Source: Rhizorhabdus dicambivorans
Lineage (GTDB): Bacteria > Pseudomonadota > Alphaproteobacteria > Sphingomonadales > Sphingomonadaceae
Direction of reading: 5' to 3'
Assembly: GCF_002355275.1 (NCBI RefSeq)
Contig: NZ_CP023449.1
Span: 4,628,001 to 4,692,000 of the forward strand
DNA: 64,000 nucleotides
The notes below the pieces were generated by a model. That model saw nothing but the letters and a program-made list of their open reading frames with translations. It ran no database searches and had not been told where the DNA came from. The translations under genes were made by a program, and so were the position numbers. Numbering within the stretch: position 1 is the stretch's first letter; the number at the start of each line of letters is the position of its first letter. Positions 1-8,315 of this stretch are shown here, one piece after another.

Positions 1-717
1 GGCATCGGCTCCGACGCGCGTTTCGACGCGATCATCGAACATGCCCGCGCCGAAACCGGCGAGGTGAAGATCGGCAGCCTGCTCTTCGCCGGCGTGACCG
101 AGGGCAAGAAGAAGGTCCAGATGCTCAAATGGACCAATGGCAGCCGCAGCCAATGGTATGAGGCCAATGGCGTCGGCGAAACCAAGGGCGTGATGCGCCA
201 GCCCGTGCTGGGCCATCTCACGTCGAGTTTCGGCATGCGCTTCCACCCGATCCTCGGCTTCTCGCGCATGCACCAAGGCGTCGATTTCGGTGCGCCGATG
301 GGCGCCCCGATCGTTGCCGCGAGCGATGGCGTGGTGGGTTTCGCCGGCCGGCATGGCGGCCATGGCAATTATGTGCGGCTGAACCACAGCGGCGGCATCT
401 CGACGGGCTATGCCCATATGAGTCGCATCATCGCGCGGCCCGGCCAGCGCGTCCGCCAGGGCGAACTGATCGGCTATGTCGGATCGACCGGCCTCTCGAC
501 CGGCCCGCATCTCCATTATGAGATGTACCGCAACGGCAAGGCGATCAACCCGACCTCGATGAAGTTCACCACCGTCCAGCAGCTTGCCGGCCGTGACCTC
601 GCCAATTTCAAGGCGAAGCTCAACAATTTGCTGTCGGTGCGGGTGAGCAATGGCGGTGGAGCATCGACGGTAAAGCGCGCCGATGCCGATCCGAAGGCCG
701 CGCGCAAGGCGGGATAG
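1..717 (+). CDS. M23 (LytM-type) metallopeptidase, C-terminal part
   Basis: The reading frame is open from base 1, so the gene starts upstream; a GTG at 64 is internal. The visible part is a peptidoglycan-hydrolase domain of the M23 family: the first zinc motif HQGVDFGAP lies near residue 91 of the fragment and the second, HLHYE, near residue 171, with the usual glycine-rich core between them. These enzymes (or their inactive NlpD/EnvC-like relatives) cut peptide cross-links in the periplasm; all expected zinc ligands appear present, so it is probably active. The C-terminal 45 residues are basic and low complexity. The N-terminal membrane or LysM region is outside the window, so the subclass cannot be given. 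Confidence 0.9.
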   Translation, partial: GIGSDARFDAIIEHARAETGEVKIGSLLFAGVTEGKKKVQMLKWTNGSRSQWYEANGVGETKGVMRQPVLGHLTSSFGMRFHPILGFSRMHQGVDFGAPMGAPIVAASDGVVGFAGRHGGHGNYVRLNHSGGISTGYAHMSRIIARPGQRVRQGELIGYVGSTGLSTGPHLHYEMYRNGKAINPTSMKFTTVQQLAGRDLANFKAKLNNLLSVRVSNGGGASTVKRADADPKAARKAG

Positions 718-822
718 GTTGGCGCAAAAGTGGAGGGCCGCCGACTCCTCCAGCGAACCGGCGACCCTCCTCCCCACAACGCCACGCGGGGATCTGGTTA
801 AGCTATGGATGTGGTTGGGCGA

Positions 823-1221
823 TCAGCAGTCGCGGTCGATCGCGCGGCCCGCCAGGGCGCCGATACCCGCGCCGACGATCGCACCAGTGGTGCCGTCGCC
901 GCGATCGTAGCGGCCATTGCCGATCTCGTTGCCGAGCAGGCCGCCGGCGATGGCGCCGAGGATCGTGCCGCCGGTGCCCTTGTCACGGCAGCGGCCATAG
1001 CCGCGGCCATAATGGCGCCGGTCGCGATAATAGCCGCGATCACGATAGTAGCCACGCTCGCCCCGCGAATATCCGCGGTCGCCGCGATAGCCGCGGCCAT
1101 CCCAATCGCGAACCTGTTCGAAACGGGCACCGCCATAATATTGGGCCTCGGCCGCCGCCGGGGCCACCGCCGAGAAGAGCGCCGCTGAAGCCGCTGCGGC
1201 AGCGAGAACCTTACGCAACAT
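823..1221 (-). CDS. Glycine-zipper 2TM domain protein (17 kDa surface antigen-like)
   Basis: A 132-residue exported protein. The start at 1221 is preceded by a strong CAGGAGG ribosome site, which rules out the longer upstream frame. Residues 1-28 form a signal peptide ending in alanines. The middle (about 30-80) is a Tyr/Arg/Gly-rich stretch of GYYRDRGYYRD-type repeats. The C-terminal part (about 84-130) holds two glycine-zipper segments, GGTILGAIAGGLLGNEIGNG and GAIVGAGIGALAGRAID, typical of the Rickettsia 17 kDa antigen / SlyB-like families. It is probably periplasmic or membrane-associated. It has no lipobox cysteine, unlike SlyB. The precise role is unknown. Confidence 0.85.
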   Translation of the reverse strand: MLRKVLAAAAASAALFSAVAPAAAEAQYYGGARFEQVRDWDGRGYRGDRGYSRGERGYYRDRGYYRDRRHYGRGYGRCRDKGTGGTILGAIAGGLLGNEIGNGRYDRGDGTTGAIVGAGIGALAGRAIDRDC

Positions 1222-1433
1222 AAAAACCTCCTGTCTCAACCGCGCGTCGCGCAGGGCGGAACTCCTCAAGGGACCGTCAGGGGCCCGATCGATGAGACGC
1301 TTATGCCGCGATTCGCGTGAGCCGATGCTGAACATGGCTGTTGGCGCTCGTTCATGTTTGAAGGGCCCGCCATCAGGTGCCGGATCATCGCAAAGCTCTT
1401 GGGAATCGGAGCCCGACGCTCTATCGGCGCGCC

Positions 1434-2384
1434 ATGAAGAAGGCTCTGGCCGCATTGCTGTTCTGCCTGGTGCCGAGCTCCGCCGGCTTCCCCCAGGGCG
1501 ATGTCCGGGTCATGGCGACGCCGATCCCGATCGACCCAGCCGATCCTGCGCATCGGCAGTTCGGCCGGCTACGGTATCTGGCAGGGTGGCAGCTCGACAG
1601 CCGCCAGCGCGATTTTGGCGGCTATTCGGCGTTGTGGGTGCAGGGCGACCAGTTCCTGGCACTGGCGGACAATGGCCATTATCTCCGTTTCCGCATGGCG
1701 AGCCCGGGCGTCATAGATCAGGCCCGCTTCGCGGAGCTGCCCGCCTTCCCGGCCTATGACAACCGCAAGGGGGACCGCGATTCGGAATCGATGACGGTTG
1801 GGCCGAACGGAGACATCTGGGTGGGTTTCGAATTCCGCAACACGATCCTGCGCTACGCGCCCGGCTTCGCCATGCTCCATTCGATCGGCTGGCCGCCGGC
1901 CATGCGCAAATGGTCCCAGAACTCGGGGCCCGAGGCGATGGTGCGGCTGGAGGGCGGGCGGTTCGTGGTCCTGTCGGAAGGCAATGCCGTCGCGCCGCAC
2001 GTCCATGACGCGCTGATGTTCCCGGGCGATCCGACCAGTGCGAGGAACCCGCCCTTCCATTTCGGCTATCGCCCCCCCAGGGGCTATGCGCCGACCGATG
2101 CGGCGCAGCTGCCCGACGGGCGACTCATCGTCCTCCACCGCCGCTTCGGGGTGTGGGATGGCTTCTCGGCGGCGCTTTCGATCGTGGAGCCCGCCGACAT
2201 GAAGCCCGGCGCGACGGTGACGGGCGAGCAGATCGCCGAGCTGAAACCGCCACTGAACATCGACAATATGGAGGGGATCAGCGTCACCCGGGAAGGAGAG
2301 AAAACCATCCTATGGCTGATCTCTGACGACAATCAGGTGCCGATCGAGCGGACGCTGTTGCTGAAGTTCGAGCTTCAGCAATAG
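1434..2384 (+). CDS. Phytase-like esterase domain protein, secreted
   Basis: A 316-residue protein whose chosen ATG starts a clear signal peptide (MKKALAALLFCLVPSSAG). The rest resembles the 'esterase-like activity of phytase' family, a beta-propeller-like fold: GGYSALWVQGDQFLALADNG near residue 55, ESMTVGPNGDIWVGFE near 120 and NIDNMEGISV near 280 are family-style blade motifs. The substrate is unknown; no phytase RHGxRxP motif is present. It converges on rpmB. A longer in-frame start at 1377 would add 19 residues before the signal peptide and is unlikely. Confidence 0.8.
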   Translation: MKKALAALLFCLVPSSAGFPQGDVRVMATPIPIDPADPAHRQFGRLRYLAGWQLDSRQRDFGGYSALWVQGDQFLALADNGHYLRFRMASPGVIDQARFAELPAFPAYDNRKGDRDSESMTVGPNGDIWVGFEFRNTILRYAPGFAMLHSIGWPPAMRKWSQNSGPEAMVRLEGGRFVVLSEGNAVAPHVHDALMFPGDPTSARNPPFHFGYRPPRGYAPTDAAQLPDGRLIVLHRRFGVWDGFSAALSIVEPADMKPGATVTGEQIAELKPPLNIDNMEGISVTREGEKTILWLISDDNQVPIERTLLLKFELQQ

Positions 2385-2442
2385 CTGTTTCTGTTTGCGC
2401 CCTCAGGTGCCGGACACCTGATGCTCAACAAAAATGGACACG

Positions 2443-2469
2443 AAAAAACCGGACCGCGATGCGATCCGG
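2443..2469 (-). terminator. Intrinsic terminator after rpmB
   Basis: Read on the minus strand, a 9-bp stem with one G-T pair (CCGGATCGC / GCGGTCCGG) and a 3-base loop is followed by six T residues. It lies 37 bases past the rpmB stop codon. Confidence 0.75.
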
Positions 2470-2505
2470 CTCCTCGTTCTGCATCCCGCCGGAGCGGAAA
2501 GCGAA

Positions 2506-2799
2506 TCAGGCGGCGACGGCGGCCTGCTTCTTGGCGACTTCGCGCTTCAGGCGACGGGCGCGCAGCGAGAGGCTCTCGTCCTTCGACTTGAGCAGCCAGT
2601 TGTCCAGACCACCGACATGCTCGACCGAACGCAGGCCGTGGGTCGAGACGCGCAGCTTGACGCCCTTGCCGAGCGAATCGGAGATCAGCGTGACGTTCTG
2701 CAGGTTCGGCAGAAAGGTCCGCTTGGTCTTGTTGTTGGCGTGGGACACGTTGTGGCCCACTTGGCGGCCCTTGCCGGTCAGCTCGCAGATGCGCGACAT
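2506..2799 (-). CDS. rpmB: 50S ribosomal protein bL28
   Basis: A 97-residue basic protein with the bL28 signature: [11 protein letters not shown] at the start, the [13 protein letters not shown] segment around residues 22-34, and [20 protein letters not shown] at 49-68. It belongs to the large ribosomal subunit. The zinc-binding cysteine pairs of some bL28 proteins are reduced to a single Cys at position 5, the C-minus form common in Alphaproteobacteria. The gene is monocistronic here, with its own terminator downstream. Confidence 0.97.
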   Translation of the reverse strand: MSRICELTGKGRQVGHNVSHANNKTKRTFLPNLQNVTLISDSLGKGVKLRVSTHGLRSVEHVGGLDNWLLKSKDESLSLRARRLKREVAKKQAAVAA

Positions 2800-2950
2800 T
2801 GTACTTCGTCCTGATGTTCGGGTTGCCCGGAAAGTGGCGCCGGATAACGGGCTTCCCCGGATTCGTCAAGCTAGCGCGAGCCCCGGATGCAACCGTTGTG
2901 AGAAACGATCGTTGTTCCGGCTCCATCGAGTAGCGCAGGAGTGCCTTGAG

Positions 2951-3268
2951 GTGAATACGACGCAAGACCATTATCGCGAATATCCCGCCCGCTCCAACGG
3001 CGCGCGCGTGGGCATCATCGTCGCGGTCGTCGCGATTCTCGCGATCATCGCCGCTTTCGCCTTCGGGCTGATCGACATCAACCAGACCAAGGAGATGAAA
3101 GCCCCCGACGTCCAGGTTTCGGGCGGCCAGGCGCCGGCCTTCGATGTCGATACCGCGAAGGTCGACGTCGGCACCAAGAATACCGACGTGACCGTACCCA
3201 AGGTCGACGTCGGCACGACCAAGGAACAGATCAAGGTTCCGACGGTCGACGTTCAGAAGGCCAACTGA
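2951..3268 (+). CDS. Small single-pass membrane protein of unknown function
   Basis: A 105-residue protein starting at GTG (AGGAG at 2937-2941, 9 bases upstream). Residues 1-18 are polar, 19-42 form one transmembrane helix (VGIIVAVVAILAIIAAFAFG), and the remainder is a periplasm-type tail built from short repeated phrases of the type VDVGTKNTDVTVPKVDVGTT, giving a V-D/P-V periodicity with alternating lysines. I recognise no named family. It is followed after 4 bases by the Pmp3-like gene, so the two are probably co-transcribed. Confidence 0.75.
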   Translation: MNTTQDHYREYPARSNGARVGIIVAVVAILAIIAAFAFGLIDINQTKEMKAPDVQVSGGQAPAFDVDTAKVDVGTKNTDVTVPKVDVGTTKEQIKVPTVDVQKAN

Positions 3269-3272
3269 GTTC

Positions 3273-3473
3273 GTGCGGCAGCAGGTTTCCGAAGCTTCGT
3301 CGCCCTGGGCGATCGTCGCGGCGATCCTGCTGCCGCCGCTCGGCGTTTTCATGCAGCGCGGGCTGACGCCCGCCTTCTGGCTGACCGTGGTGCTGACCTT
3401 GATCGGCTGGCTTCCGGGTGCGGTGTTCGCGCTGGCCCTGCTGCTGGCGCCCGAGCGGATTCCGCTACGCTAG
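3273..3473 (+). CDS. YqaE/Pmp3 family membrane protein
   Basis: A 66-residue protein (GTG start) with two hydrophobic helices. The first carries the family hallmark ILLPPLGVFMQRG near residues 19-31, the second is WLTVVLTLIGWLPGAVFALAL. Pmp3/YqaE proteolipids sit in the inner membrane and have been linked to membrane potential and stress in other organisms. The start lies 4 bases after the preceding gene, suggesting one transcript. Confidence 0.8.
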   Translation: MRQQVSEASSPWAIVAAILLPPLGVFMQRGLTPAFWLTVVLTLIGWLPGAVFALALLLAPERIPLR

Positions 3474-3506
3474 CCAGGAAGCCCCACGCCCCCTAGAGCG
3501 GGGGCG

Positions 3507-3959
3507 ATGAACTTTCCCTTGCCTTATCCTATGCGAATGGCGCTCGACCTTGCCGCCGAGGCCGCCGCCGATGGCGAAGTGCCGGTCGGCGCGGTGATCA
3601 TGCGAGGGGACGAGGTGATCGCCGTGGCGGCCAATGCGATGGCCGGAGGCACCGACCCAACGGCCCATGCCGAGATGGAGGCGATCCGCGCGGCCAGTGC
3701 GCGGCTGGGCGCCCAGCGCCTCGATGATTGCGATCTCTATGTCACGCTGGAGCCGTGCGCGATGTGCGCCGGGGCGATTTCGCATGCCCGGCTGCGCCGG
3801 CTTTATTATGGCGCGGACGATCCCAAGGGCGGCGCGGTGGCGAACGGACCGCGCCTCTTCGCCCAGCCCACCTGTCATCACCGGCCCGACGTCTATGGCG
3901 GAATCGGCGAGGTCGAGGCGGCGGCGCAGCTCCGCGCCTTCTTCCGTGAACGGCGTTGA
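3507..3959 (+). CDS. tadA: tRNA adenosine(34) deaminase
   Basis: A 150-residue cytidine-deaminase-fold enzyme that converts A34 to inosine in tRNA-Arg(ACG). Zinc and catalytic residues are visible: H54-A-E56 and the P-C84-A-M-C87 motif (PCAMCAGAISHARL). Length matches TadA. The alternative, guanine deaminase, is less likely because of the PCAMCAGAI motif and the tail. It stands alone between a Pmp3-like gene and a CNNM-type gene. Confidence 0.93.
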   Translation: MNFPLPYPMRMALDLAAEAAADGEVPVGAVIMRGDEVIAVAANAMAGGTDPTAHAEMEAIRAASARLGAQRLDDCDLYVTLEPCAMCAGAISHARLRRLYYGADDPKGGAVANGPRLFAQPTCHHRPDVYGGIGEVEAAAQLRAFFRERR

Positions 3960-4012
3960 GGTAGCCCCCTGTTGGCAAATCGTTCGATTCGCGGCATGAA
4001 CGGGTAAGCGCC

Positions 4013-5335
4013 ATGCCGCATCCCGTCCCCCTGGCCCCCTTTCCGTGGTTCGATCTGGTCATCATCCTGGCCCTGGTCGCGCTCAACGGCCTGTTCGCTA
4101 TGTCCGAACTGGCGATCGTATCGGCGCGCAAGGCGCGGATGGAGGCGATGGCCCGCGCCGGCCGTCGTGGCGCGCGCACCGCAATCGACCTGGCCGCCGA
4201 TCCGAGCAAGTTCCTCTCGACCGTGCAGATCGGCATCACCCTGATCGGCATCCTTGCCGGTGCCTATTCGGGCGCGAGCCTGGGCGGGCCGGTCGGCGAA
4301 CGGCTGGCCCTGCTCGGCGTTCCTGCGGAAAGCGCGGAAGAAATCGGCTTCGGCCTGGTCATCGTCGTCACGACCTTCCTGTCGCTGATCATCGGAGAAC
4401 TGGTGCCCAAGCAGTTCGCGCTGAGGGCCCCGGAGCCGATCGCTGCGGTGATGGCGGTCCCCATGCTGTGGCTGTCGCGGGCGACCGCTCCGTTCGTGTG
4501 GCTGCTCGACCGGACCAGCGCCCTGATCTTCCGATTGCTGGGGCTCACCCGCGAATCGGAAAACCATGTCACTGCCGAGGAACTGCACCTGATCGTCGCC
4601 GAGGCGTCGTCCGCGGGAGTCATCGAGGAGAGCGAGCGGGCGATCATCTCGGGCGTTGTCCGCCTCGCCGACCGGCCGGTGCGCGAGGTCATGACCCCGC
4701 GCACCGAGGTCGAATGGATCGACATCAACGCTGGCCCGGACGATATCCGCGGCCAGCTGGCCCAGATACCGCATACCCGCATGCCGGTGGCGGACGGTTC
4801 GGTAGACCAGATGCTGGGCGTGATCCACGCGCGGGACCTGGTCGGCAGGCTGCTGCGCGGCGAGCCGATCGACCTGCGGGCGATGCTCCGCAAGGCGATC
4901 GTCCTGCCCGACCATGTCGACGCGATGGACGCGCTGAAGGCGCTGCGCGAGGCCGAGGTGCCGATGGCCTTCGTCCATGACGAATATGGGCATTTCGAAG
5001 GACTGGTGGCGCCGGCCAACCTCCTCGCCGCCATCGCGGGCGAGTTCGCGTCCGACCAGGACGAGGACACCGATCCGCCGATCGTCGAACGGGAGGACGG
5101 CAGCTGGCTGATATCGGGCGCCTTCGCCGCCGATACCATGGCCGACCGGCTGGGCATCGACCTGCCCGAGGACCGCGACTTCGCCACAGCCGCCGGTTTC
5201 GCGCTGTGGCGACTGAAGCACCTGCCCCAGACTGGCGAGTCGTTCGTACACAAGGGATTGCGATTTGAGGTCGTCGACATGGACGGACGGCGCATCGACA
5301 AGCTGCTCGTGAGCACCGTAAACGGCGAGGATTAG
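4013..5335 (+). CDS. Hemolysin-family membrane protein (CNNM/DUF21-CBS-CorC_HlyC)
   Basis: A 440-residue inner-membrane protein. Domains in order: a DUF21 membrane region with four hydrophobic helices (about residues 10-190, including IGELVPKQFAL), a CBS pair (about 205-330, with the VREVMTPRTEVEWID start), and a C-terminal CorC/HlyC transporter-associated domain (about 350-430). Family members are magnesium/cobalt exporters or regulators; the hemolysin name is historic. Nothing in the neighbourhood narrows the substrate. Confidence 0.9.
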   Translation: MPHPVPLAPFPWFDLVIILALVALNGLFAMSELAIVSARKARMEAMARAGRRGARTAIDLAADPSKFLSTVQIGITLIGILAGAYSGASLGGPVGERLALLGVPAESAEEIGFGLVIVVTTFLSLIIGELVPKQFALRAPEPIAAVMAVPMLWLSRATAPFVWLLDRTSALIFRLLGLTRESENHVTAEELHLIVAEASSAGVIEESERAIISGVVRLADRPVREVMTPRTEVEWIDINAGPDDIRGQLAQIPHTRMPVADGSVDQMLGVIHARDLVGRLLRGEPIDLRAMLRKAIVLPDHVDAMDALKALREAEVPMAFVHDEYGHFEGLVAPANLLAAIAGEFASDQDEDTDPPIVEREDGSWLISGAFAADTMADRLGIDLPEDRDFATAAGFALWRLKHLPQTGESFVHKGLRFEVVDMDGRRIDKLLVSTVNGED

Positions 5336-5532
5336 GGCTTTCCGTTCCACGTCGTGGCGCACGGATGGGGCGCCTCGTCGAAAAAAATCGCCCGAAAATG
5401 ATCACGAGCCCAATTTTTCCCGCTTTCAGGCGACTTTCCAATTGCTCCTGAAAAAAAGCCCGCGCACAAGGGGCGCCTTGCGCCGCAGCCGCGGTGCAAA
5501 GAAGTTTTCTAACAAGCAGACCAGGAGTGATC

Positions 5533-5808
5533 ATGAACACTGCCGACATCGCGGGCATCGTCGCCGCCGAACAGGGTATCGACAAGGCAGCCGCCAAGCG
5601 CGTCATCGATTCCGCCCTCAAGGCGATCACCGACGCCGCCAAGAAGGGCGAGGAAGTTTCGCTGCCGGGTTTCGGCAAGTTCAAGGTCGCCGATCGTCCG
5701 GCGCGCGAGGGCCGCAACCCCGCCACCGGCGCAACCCTGACGATCGCTGCGTCGAAGAAGGTTTCCTTCACCGCCGCCAAGGCGCTCAAGGATGCGCTGA
5801 ACGGCTGA
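5533..5808 (+). CDS. HU family DNA-binding protein
   Basis: A 91-residue histone-like protein that bends DNA as a dimer. Visible features are the N-terminal helices, the GFGKF turn (residues 47-51) and the DNA-binding arm RPAREGRNPATGATLTIAA, ending in AKALKDALNG. The ATG at 5533 has CAGGAG 6 bases upstream; the frame open from 5494 would add an odd 13-residue leader. A strong terminator follows at 5856, so it is probably monocistronic. It could be called hupB, but HU and IHF paralogue names are not separable here. Confidence 0.93.
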   Translation: MNTADIAGIVAAEQGIDKAAAKRVIDSALKAITDAAKKGEEVSLPGFGKFKVADRPAREGRNPATGATLTIAASKKVSFTAAKALKDALNG

Positions 5809-5855
5809 TCCGGCCGGGTGGCGCCATGCGCCGCCCGCCATCGATCGAATTGGGG

Positions 5856-5886
5856 GGGGCGGCAGCGATGCCGCCCCTTCTTTTTT
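5856..5886 (+). terminator. Intrinsic terminator after the HU gene
   Basis: GGGGCGGCA / TGCCGCCCC, a 9-bp perfect stem with loop GCGA, followed by TTCTTTTTT. It lies 47 bases past the HU stop codon and ends 13 bases before the next start codon. Confidence 0.9.
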
Positions 5887-5898
5887 CCGGGAAGTGCG

Positions 5899-6208
5899 AT
5901 GCGTGATCGGGTCCGATCGGAATGGCGCAAGGCGGTGCTGGTCTGCGCCAAATGCACCAAGCGCGCGAAAGGCGGCTTCGGCAAGCATGGCCGCAGGCCG
6001 CTGGCGCGCGAGCTGCGCGCCCTCGGCAACGGCCGAAAGGGGCGCAAGGCCGATTTCGGGGTGATCGAGACGCGCTGCCTGAAGTTGTGCCCCAAGGGGC
6101 GGGTGGTGGTGGTCGACGCGTCGGCGCCCGATGCGTGGCTGCTCGTCACCCCCCGGAACGCCGGTCGAAGAAATTGCCGAGCGGCTCGACCTGATCGCAA
6201 AGCCCTGA
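5899..6208 (+). pseudogene. (2Fe-2S) ferredoxin-like protein, frameshifted near the 3' end
   Basis: The frame from ATG 5899 encodes a CxxC...C...C protein (LVCAKCTKR near residue 14 and RCLKLCPKG near 56) like small thioredoxin-like 2Fe-2S ferredoxins. Around residue 84 the frame leaves the expected path at a run of six C (6149-6154) and would continue to 6258 as an Arg-rich tail that overlaps the convergent SDR gene. Removing one C gives VTPGTPVEEIAERLDLIAKP and a stop at 6206-6208, an excellent amphipathic end for this family. So either the gene carries a +1 frameshift or the base run is a sequence error. All four cysteines lie before the shift. Confidence 0.75.
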
Positions 6209-6226
6209 ACCGCCGGCGGTCAGGGC

Positions 6227-7006
6227 TCAGCTCGCGTTGTAGCCGCCATCGACATTAAGCTCGGCCCCGGTGACGTAGCTCGCGTCGCTGGAAGCGAGGA
6301 AAGCCACGGCGGCGGCGACCTCGGCCGCAGTGCCGGGGCGGCCGAGCGGCGCCATCTTGACGAGATGGGCAATGAAATCGGCCTCGCTCGCATATTTTCC
6401 GGCGGCGACGGCGCGCTGGCTGCCATGGCGCAGCATCGGCCCGTCGATGAAGCCCGGGTGGATCGAATTGACGCGGATGCCGCGTGGCGCGAGTTCCAGC
6501 GCCAGGCTCTTTGTCAATATCGTCACCGCGCCCTTGCTTGCCGAATAGGCTGTGACTTCGGCCATGCCCTTCTGGCCGAGGATGGAGGAGATGTTGACGA
6601 TGCTCGCACCGCCGGGCCGCCGCCCCGCAGCGTCGGCGAGCAGTGGGATCATCGCCCGGATGCCCAGGAACACGCCATCGACATTGACCGCCATCAGCCG
6701 CTGCCAATCCTGCAGCGCGATCGTCTCGAACGCGCACATCATGTCGGCCCCGGCATTGTTGACGAGGATGTCGATCCCGCCGCCGGCCCGCAGGGCGGCA
6801 GCCGCGGCCTCCCAATCCCGCTCGGAACGGACGTCGAGGACGAGAGGAGTGGCCCGGCCCGAACTGACGTCGACGTCCTCCAGCGCTTCAGGGCGAACGT
6901 CGGTATAGAAGACCGACGCTCCACGCTTGAGCAATTCATCGGCTATCGCCCGTCCCAACCCCTGGCCCGCGCCGGTCACCAACGCTGTCTGTCCCGCGAA
7001 CTGCAC
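6227..7006 (-). CDS. SDR family NAD(P)-dependent oxidoreductase
   Basis: About 259 residues. The Rossmann motif TGAGQGLG lies near residue 10, NNAG near 83, and the catalytic Ser-Tyr-Lys set appears as NISS, then YSASK near 155. The C-terminal GGYNAS is typical of classical SDRs. I prefer GTG 7006 because AGGAGG sits 5 bases upstream; an ATG at 7012 directly abuts that ribosome site, and another at 7057 lacks one. Substrate unknown. It is divergent from the enoyl-CoA hydratase gene, so a role in acyl or alcohol catabolism is possible but not shown. Confidence 0.87.
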   Translation of the reverse strand: MQFAGQTALVTGAGQGLGRAIADELLKRGASVFYTDVRPEALEDVDVSSGRATPLVLDVRSERDWEAAAAALRAGGGIDILVNNAGADMMCAFETIALQDWQRLMAVNVDGVFLGIRAMIPLLADAAGRRPGGASIVNISSILGQKGMAEVTAYSASKGAVTILTKSLALELAPRGIRVNSIHPGFIDGPMLRHGSQRAVAAGKYASEADFIAHLVKMAPLGRPGTAAEVAAAVAFLASSDASYVTGAELNVDGGYNAS

Positions 7007-7181
7007 CCTCATCCTCCTCGACCGAATGATCTTAACCGCCGCATAAACGTGAATCATAATTCGCGAAAGTGAGGGCGGCGCCTCTTCGCCCCCGCCTTTG
7101 CTCCAGTTGACGAGATGGCATGATCTTGATGCCGGACAGCTCGCGGGTCATGAGGGCCCGACAGCGAAAGGGAGACGAAGC

Positions 7182-7919
7182 GTGGACCTAATCGTGAGCC
7201 GGCAGGAAGCGGGCGTGCTGCACATCGTCCTGAATCGCCCCGCCAAGCGCAACGCGATCACCATCGCGATGTATGAGGCGATCACCGCGCTGCTGCGCCA
7301 GGCGGAGACGGACGGCATGATCGGCTGCGTGCTGATCAGCGGCAGCGGCGGCGCCTTCACAGGCGGCAACGACCTGCTCGACTTCCTTCAGGCACCGCCG
7401 GCGGCCGATGGTGGCGGGGCCATGGCCTTCCTCGACGCGATCAGCACCTTCCCCAAGCCGCTCGGCGCCGCGATCGAAGGGGTGGCGGTCGGCATCGGCG
7501 TCACCCTGCTGTTCCATTGCGATTTCGCGGTGGCCTCGGCCAATGCCAGCTTCTCGGCACCCTTCATCAGCCTGGGCCTGGTGCCCGAGGCTGCTTCGAC
7601 CTATCTCGCCCCCCGGCAGATCGGACAGAAATCCGCCAATCGCCTGTTCCTGCTAGGGGAGGTTCTGGGCGCGGCGGAAGCCCTGGAGATCGGCCTGATC
7701 AGCCATCTCGTCGAAGGCGATCCGCTGCCCCGGGCAACGGAAGCGGCCCGGCAGATCGCCTCTCGATCCCCGCAAGCGACAATCGAGACCAAGCGGCTGC
7801 TGCGCGGCGCCACCGCCGATCAGGTCGCCCGCCAGATCGCGGCCGAGGCGGACGTGTTCGCCGACCTCGCCCGATCAGACTATTGCCGGGCGCTGTTCAA
7901 GCGGTTTCTGGAGGGCTGA
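7182..7919 (+). CDS. Enoyl-CoA hydratase/isomerase family protein
   Basis: A 245-residue crotonase-fold protein. GTG start with GGGAG 7 bases upstream; the longer frame to 7098 lacks a ribosome site. LNRPAKRNAI near residue 16 and the oxyanion-hole segments SGSGGAFTGGNDLLDF (about 50-65) and AIEGVAVGIGVTLLFHCDF (about 97-115) are visible. The usual second hydratase glutamate region reads GLVPEAAST, consistent with one catalytic Glu, so hydratase or isomerase cannot be decided. Probable role: fatty-acid or aromatic acyl-CoA breakdown. Confidence 0.88.
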   Translation: MDLIVSRQEAGVLHIVLNRPAKRNAITIAMYEAITALLRQAETDGMIGCVLISGSGGAFTGGNDLLDFLQAPPAADGGGAMAFLDAISTFPKPLGAAIEGVAVGIGVTLLFHCDFAVASANASFSAPFISLGLVPEAASTYLAPRQIGQKSANRLFLLGEVLGAAEALEIGLISHLVEGDPLPRATEAARQIASRSPQATIETKRLLRGATADQVARQIAAEADVFADLARSDYCRALFKRFLEG

Positions 7920-7955
7920 GGTTGCGCTCCTGCGACCGAGGAGCGACGGCGTGGG

Positions 7956-8031
7956 TGGTGGAGCTGAGGGGAATCGAACCCCTGACCTCTGCAGTGCGAT
8001 TGCAGCGCTCTCCCATCTGAGCTACAGCCCC
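7956..8031 (-). tRNA. tRNA-Ala (anticodon CGC)
   Basis: On the minus strand a 76-base cloverleaf can be drawn: acceptor GGGGCTG / CAGCTCC (one G-T pair), D stem GCTC/GAGC, anticodon stem CTGCA/TGCAG with loop ATCGCAC (anticodon CGC, reading GCG), T arm AGGGG-TTCGATT-CCCCT, and an encoded CCA at 7956-7958. It decodes a very common Ala codon in this GC-rich genome. Confidence 0.96.
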
Positions 8032-8218
8032 GCACGCCGGGCGCTCCCTCTAACCGTAGCGCGGGCGCGATGCAACAGCGCAGAATCGCAAAATTTCCGA
8101 CGCCCTCCTTCCGTGGCTGCGCGCCGGGTTGGCAGGCCAGCCAGCGCCCCGTCGCCGAGCCGTTTCGGCGGCGTCCAACCGTTCGCCGCCGCCCCGTCCC
8201 CGCTGGGCTCATCCAGGC

Positions 8219-8243
8219 GGAACGGTGCATTTCCCCAGGGGTT
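8219..8243 (+). promoter_or_regulatory. Possible EcfG-type promoter of the DUF2171 gene
   Basis: GGAAC at 8219-8223, a 16-base spacer, then GGTT at 8240-8243. The alphaproteobacterial general-stress consensus is GGAAC-N16/17-CGTT, so one position differs. It would place transcription start about 65 bases before the 8316 start codon. Inference only. Confidence 0.4.
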
Positions 8244-8315
8244 TTCCTGGTCCTGAGCCGGCACCGCTCCCAGCGGAACGACCCGGCCTGTCCAGTCCAG
8301 TATCAGGAGGATGCC

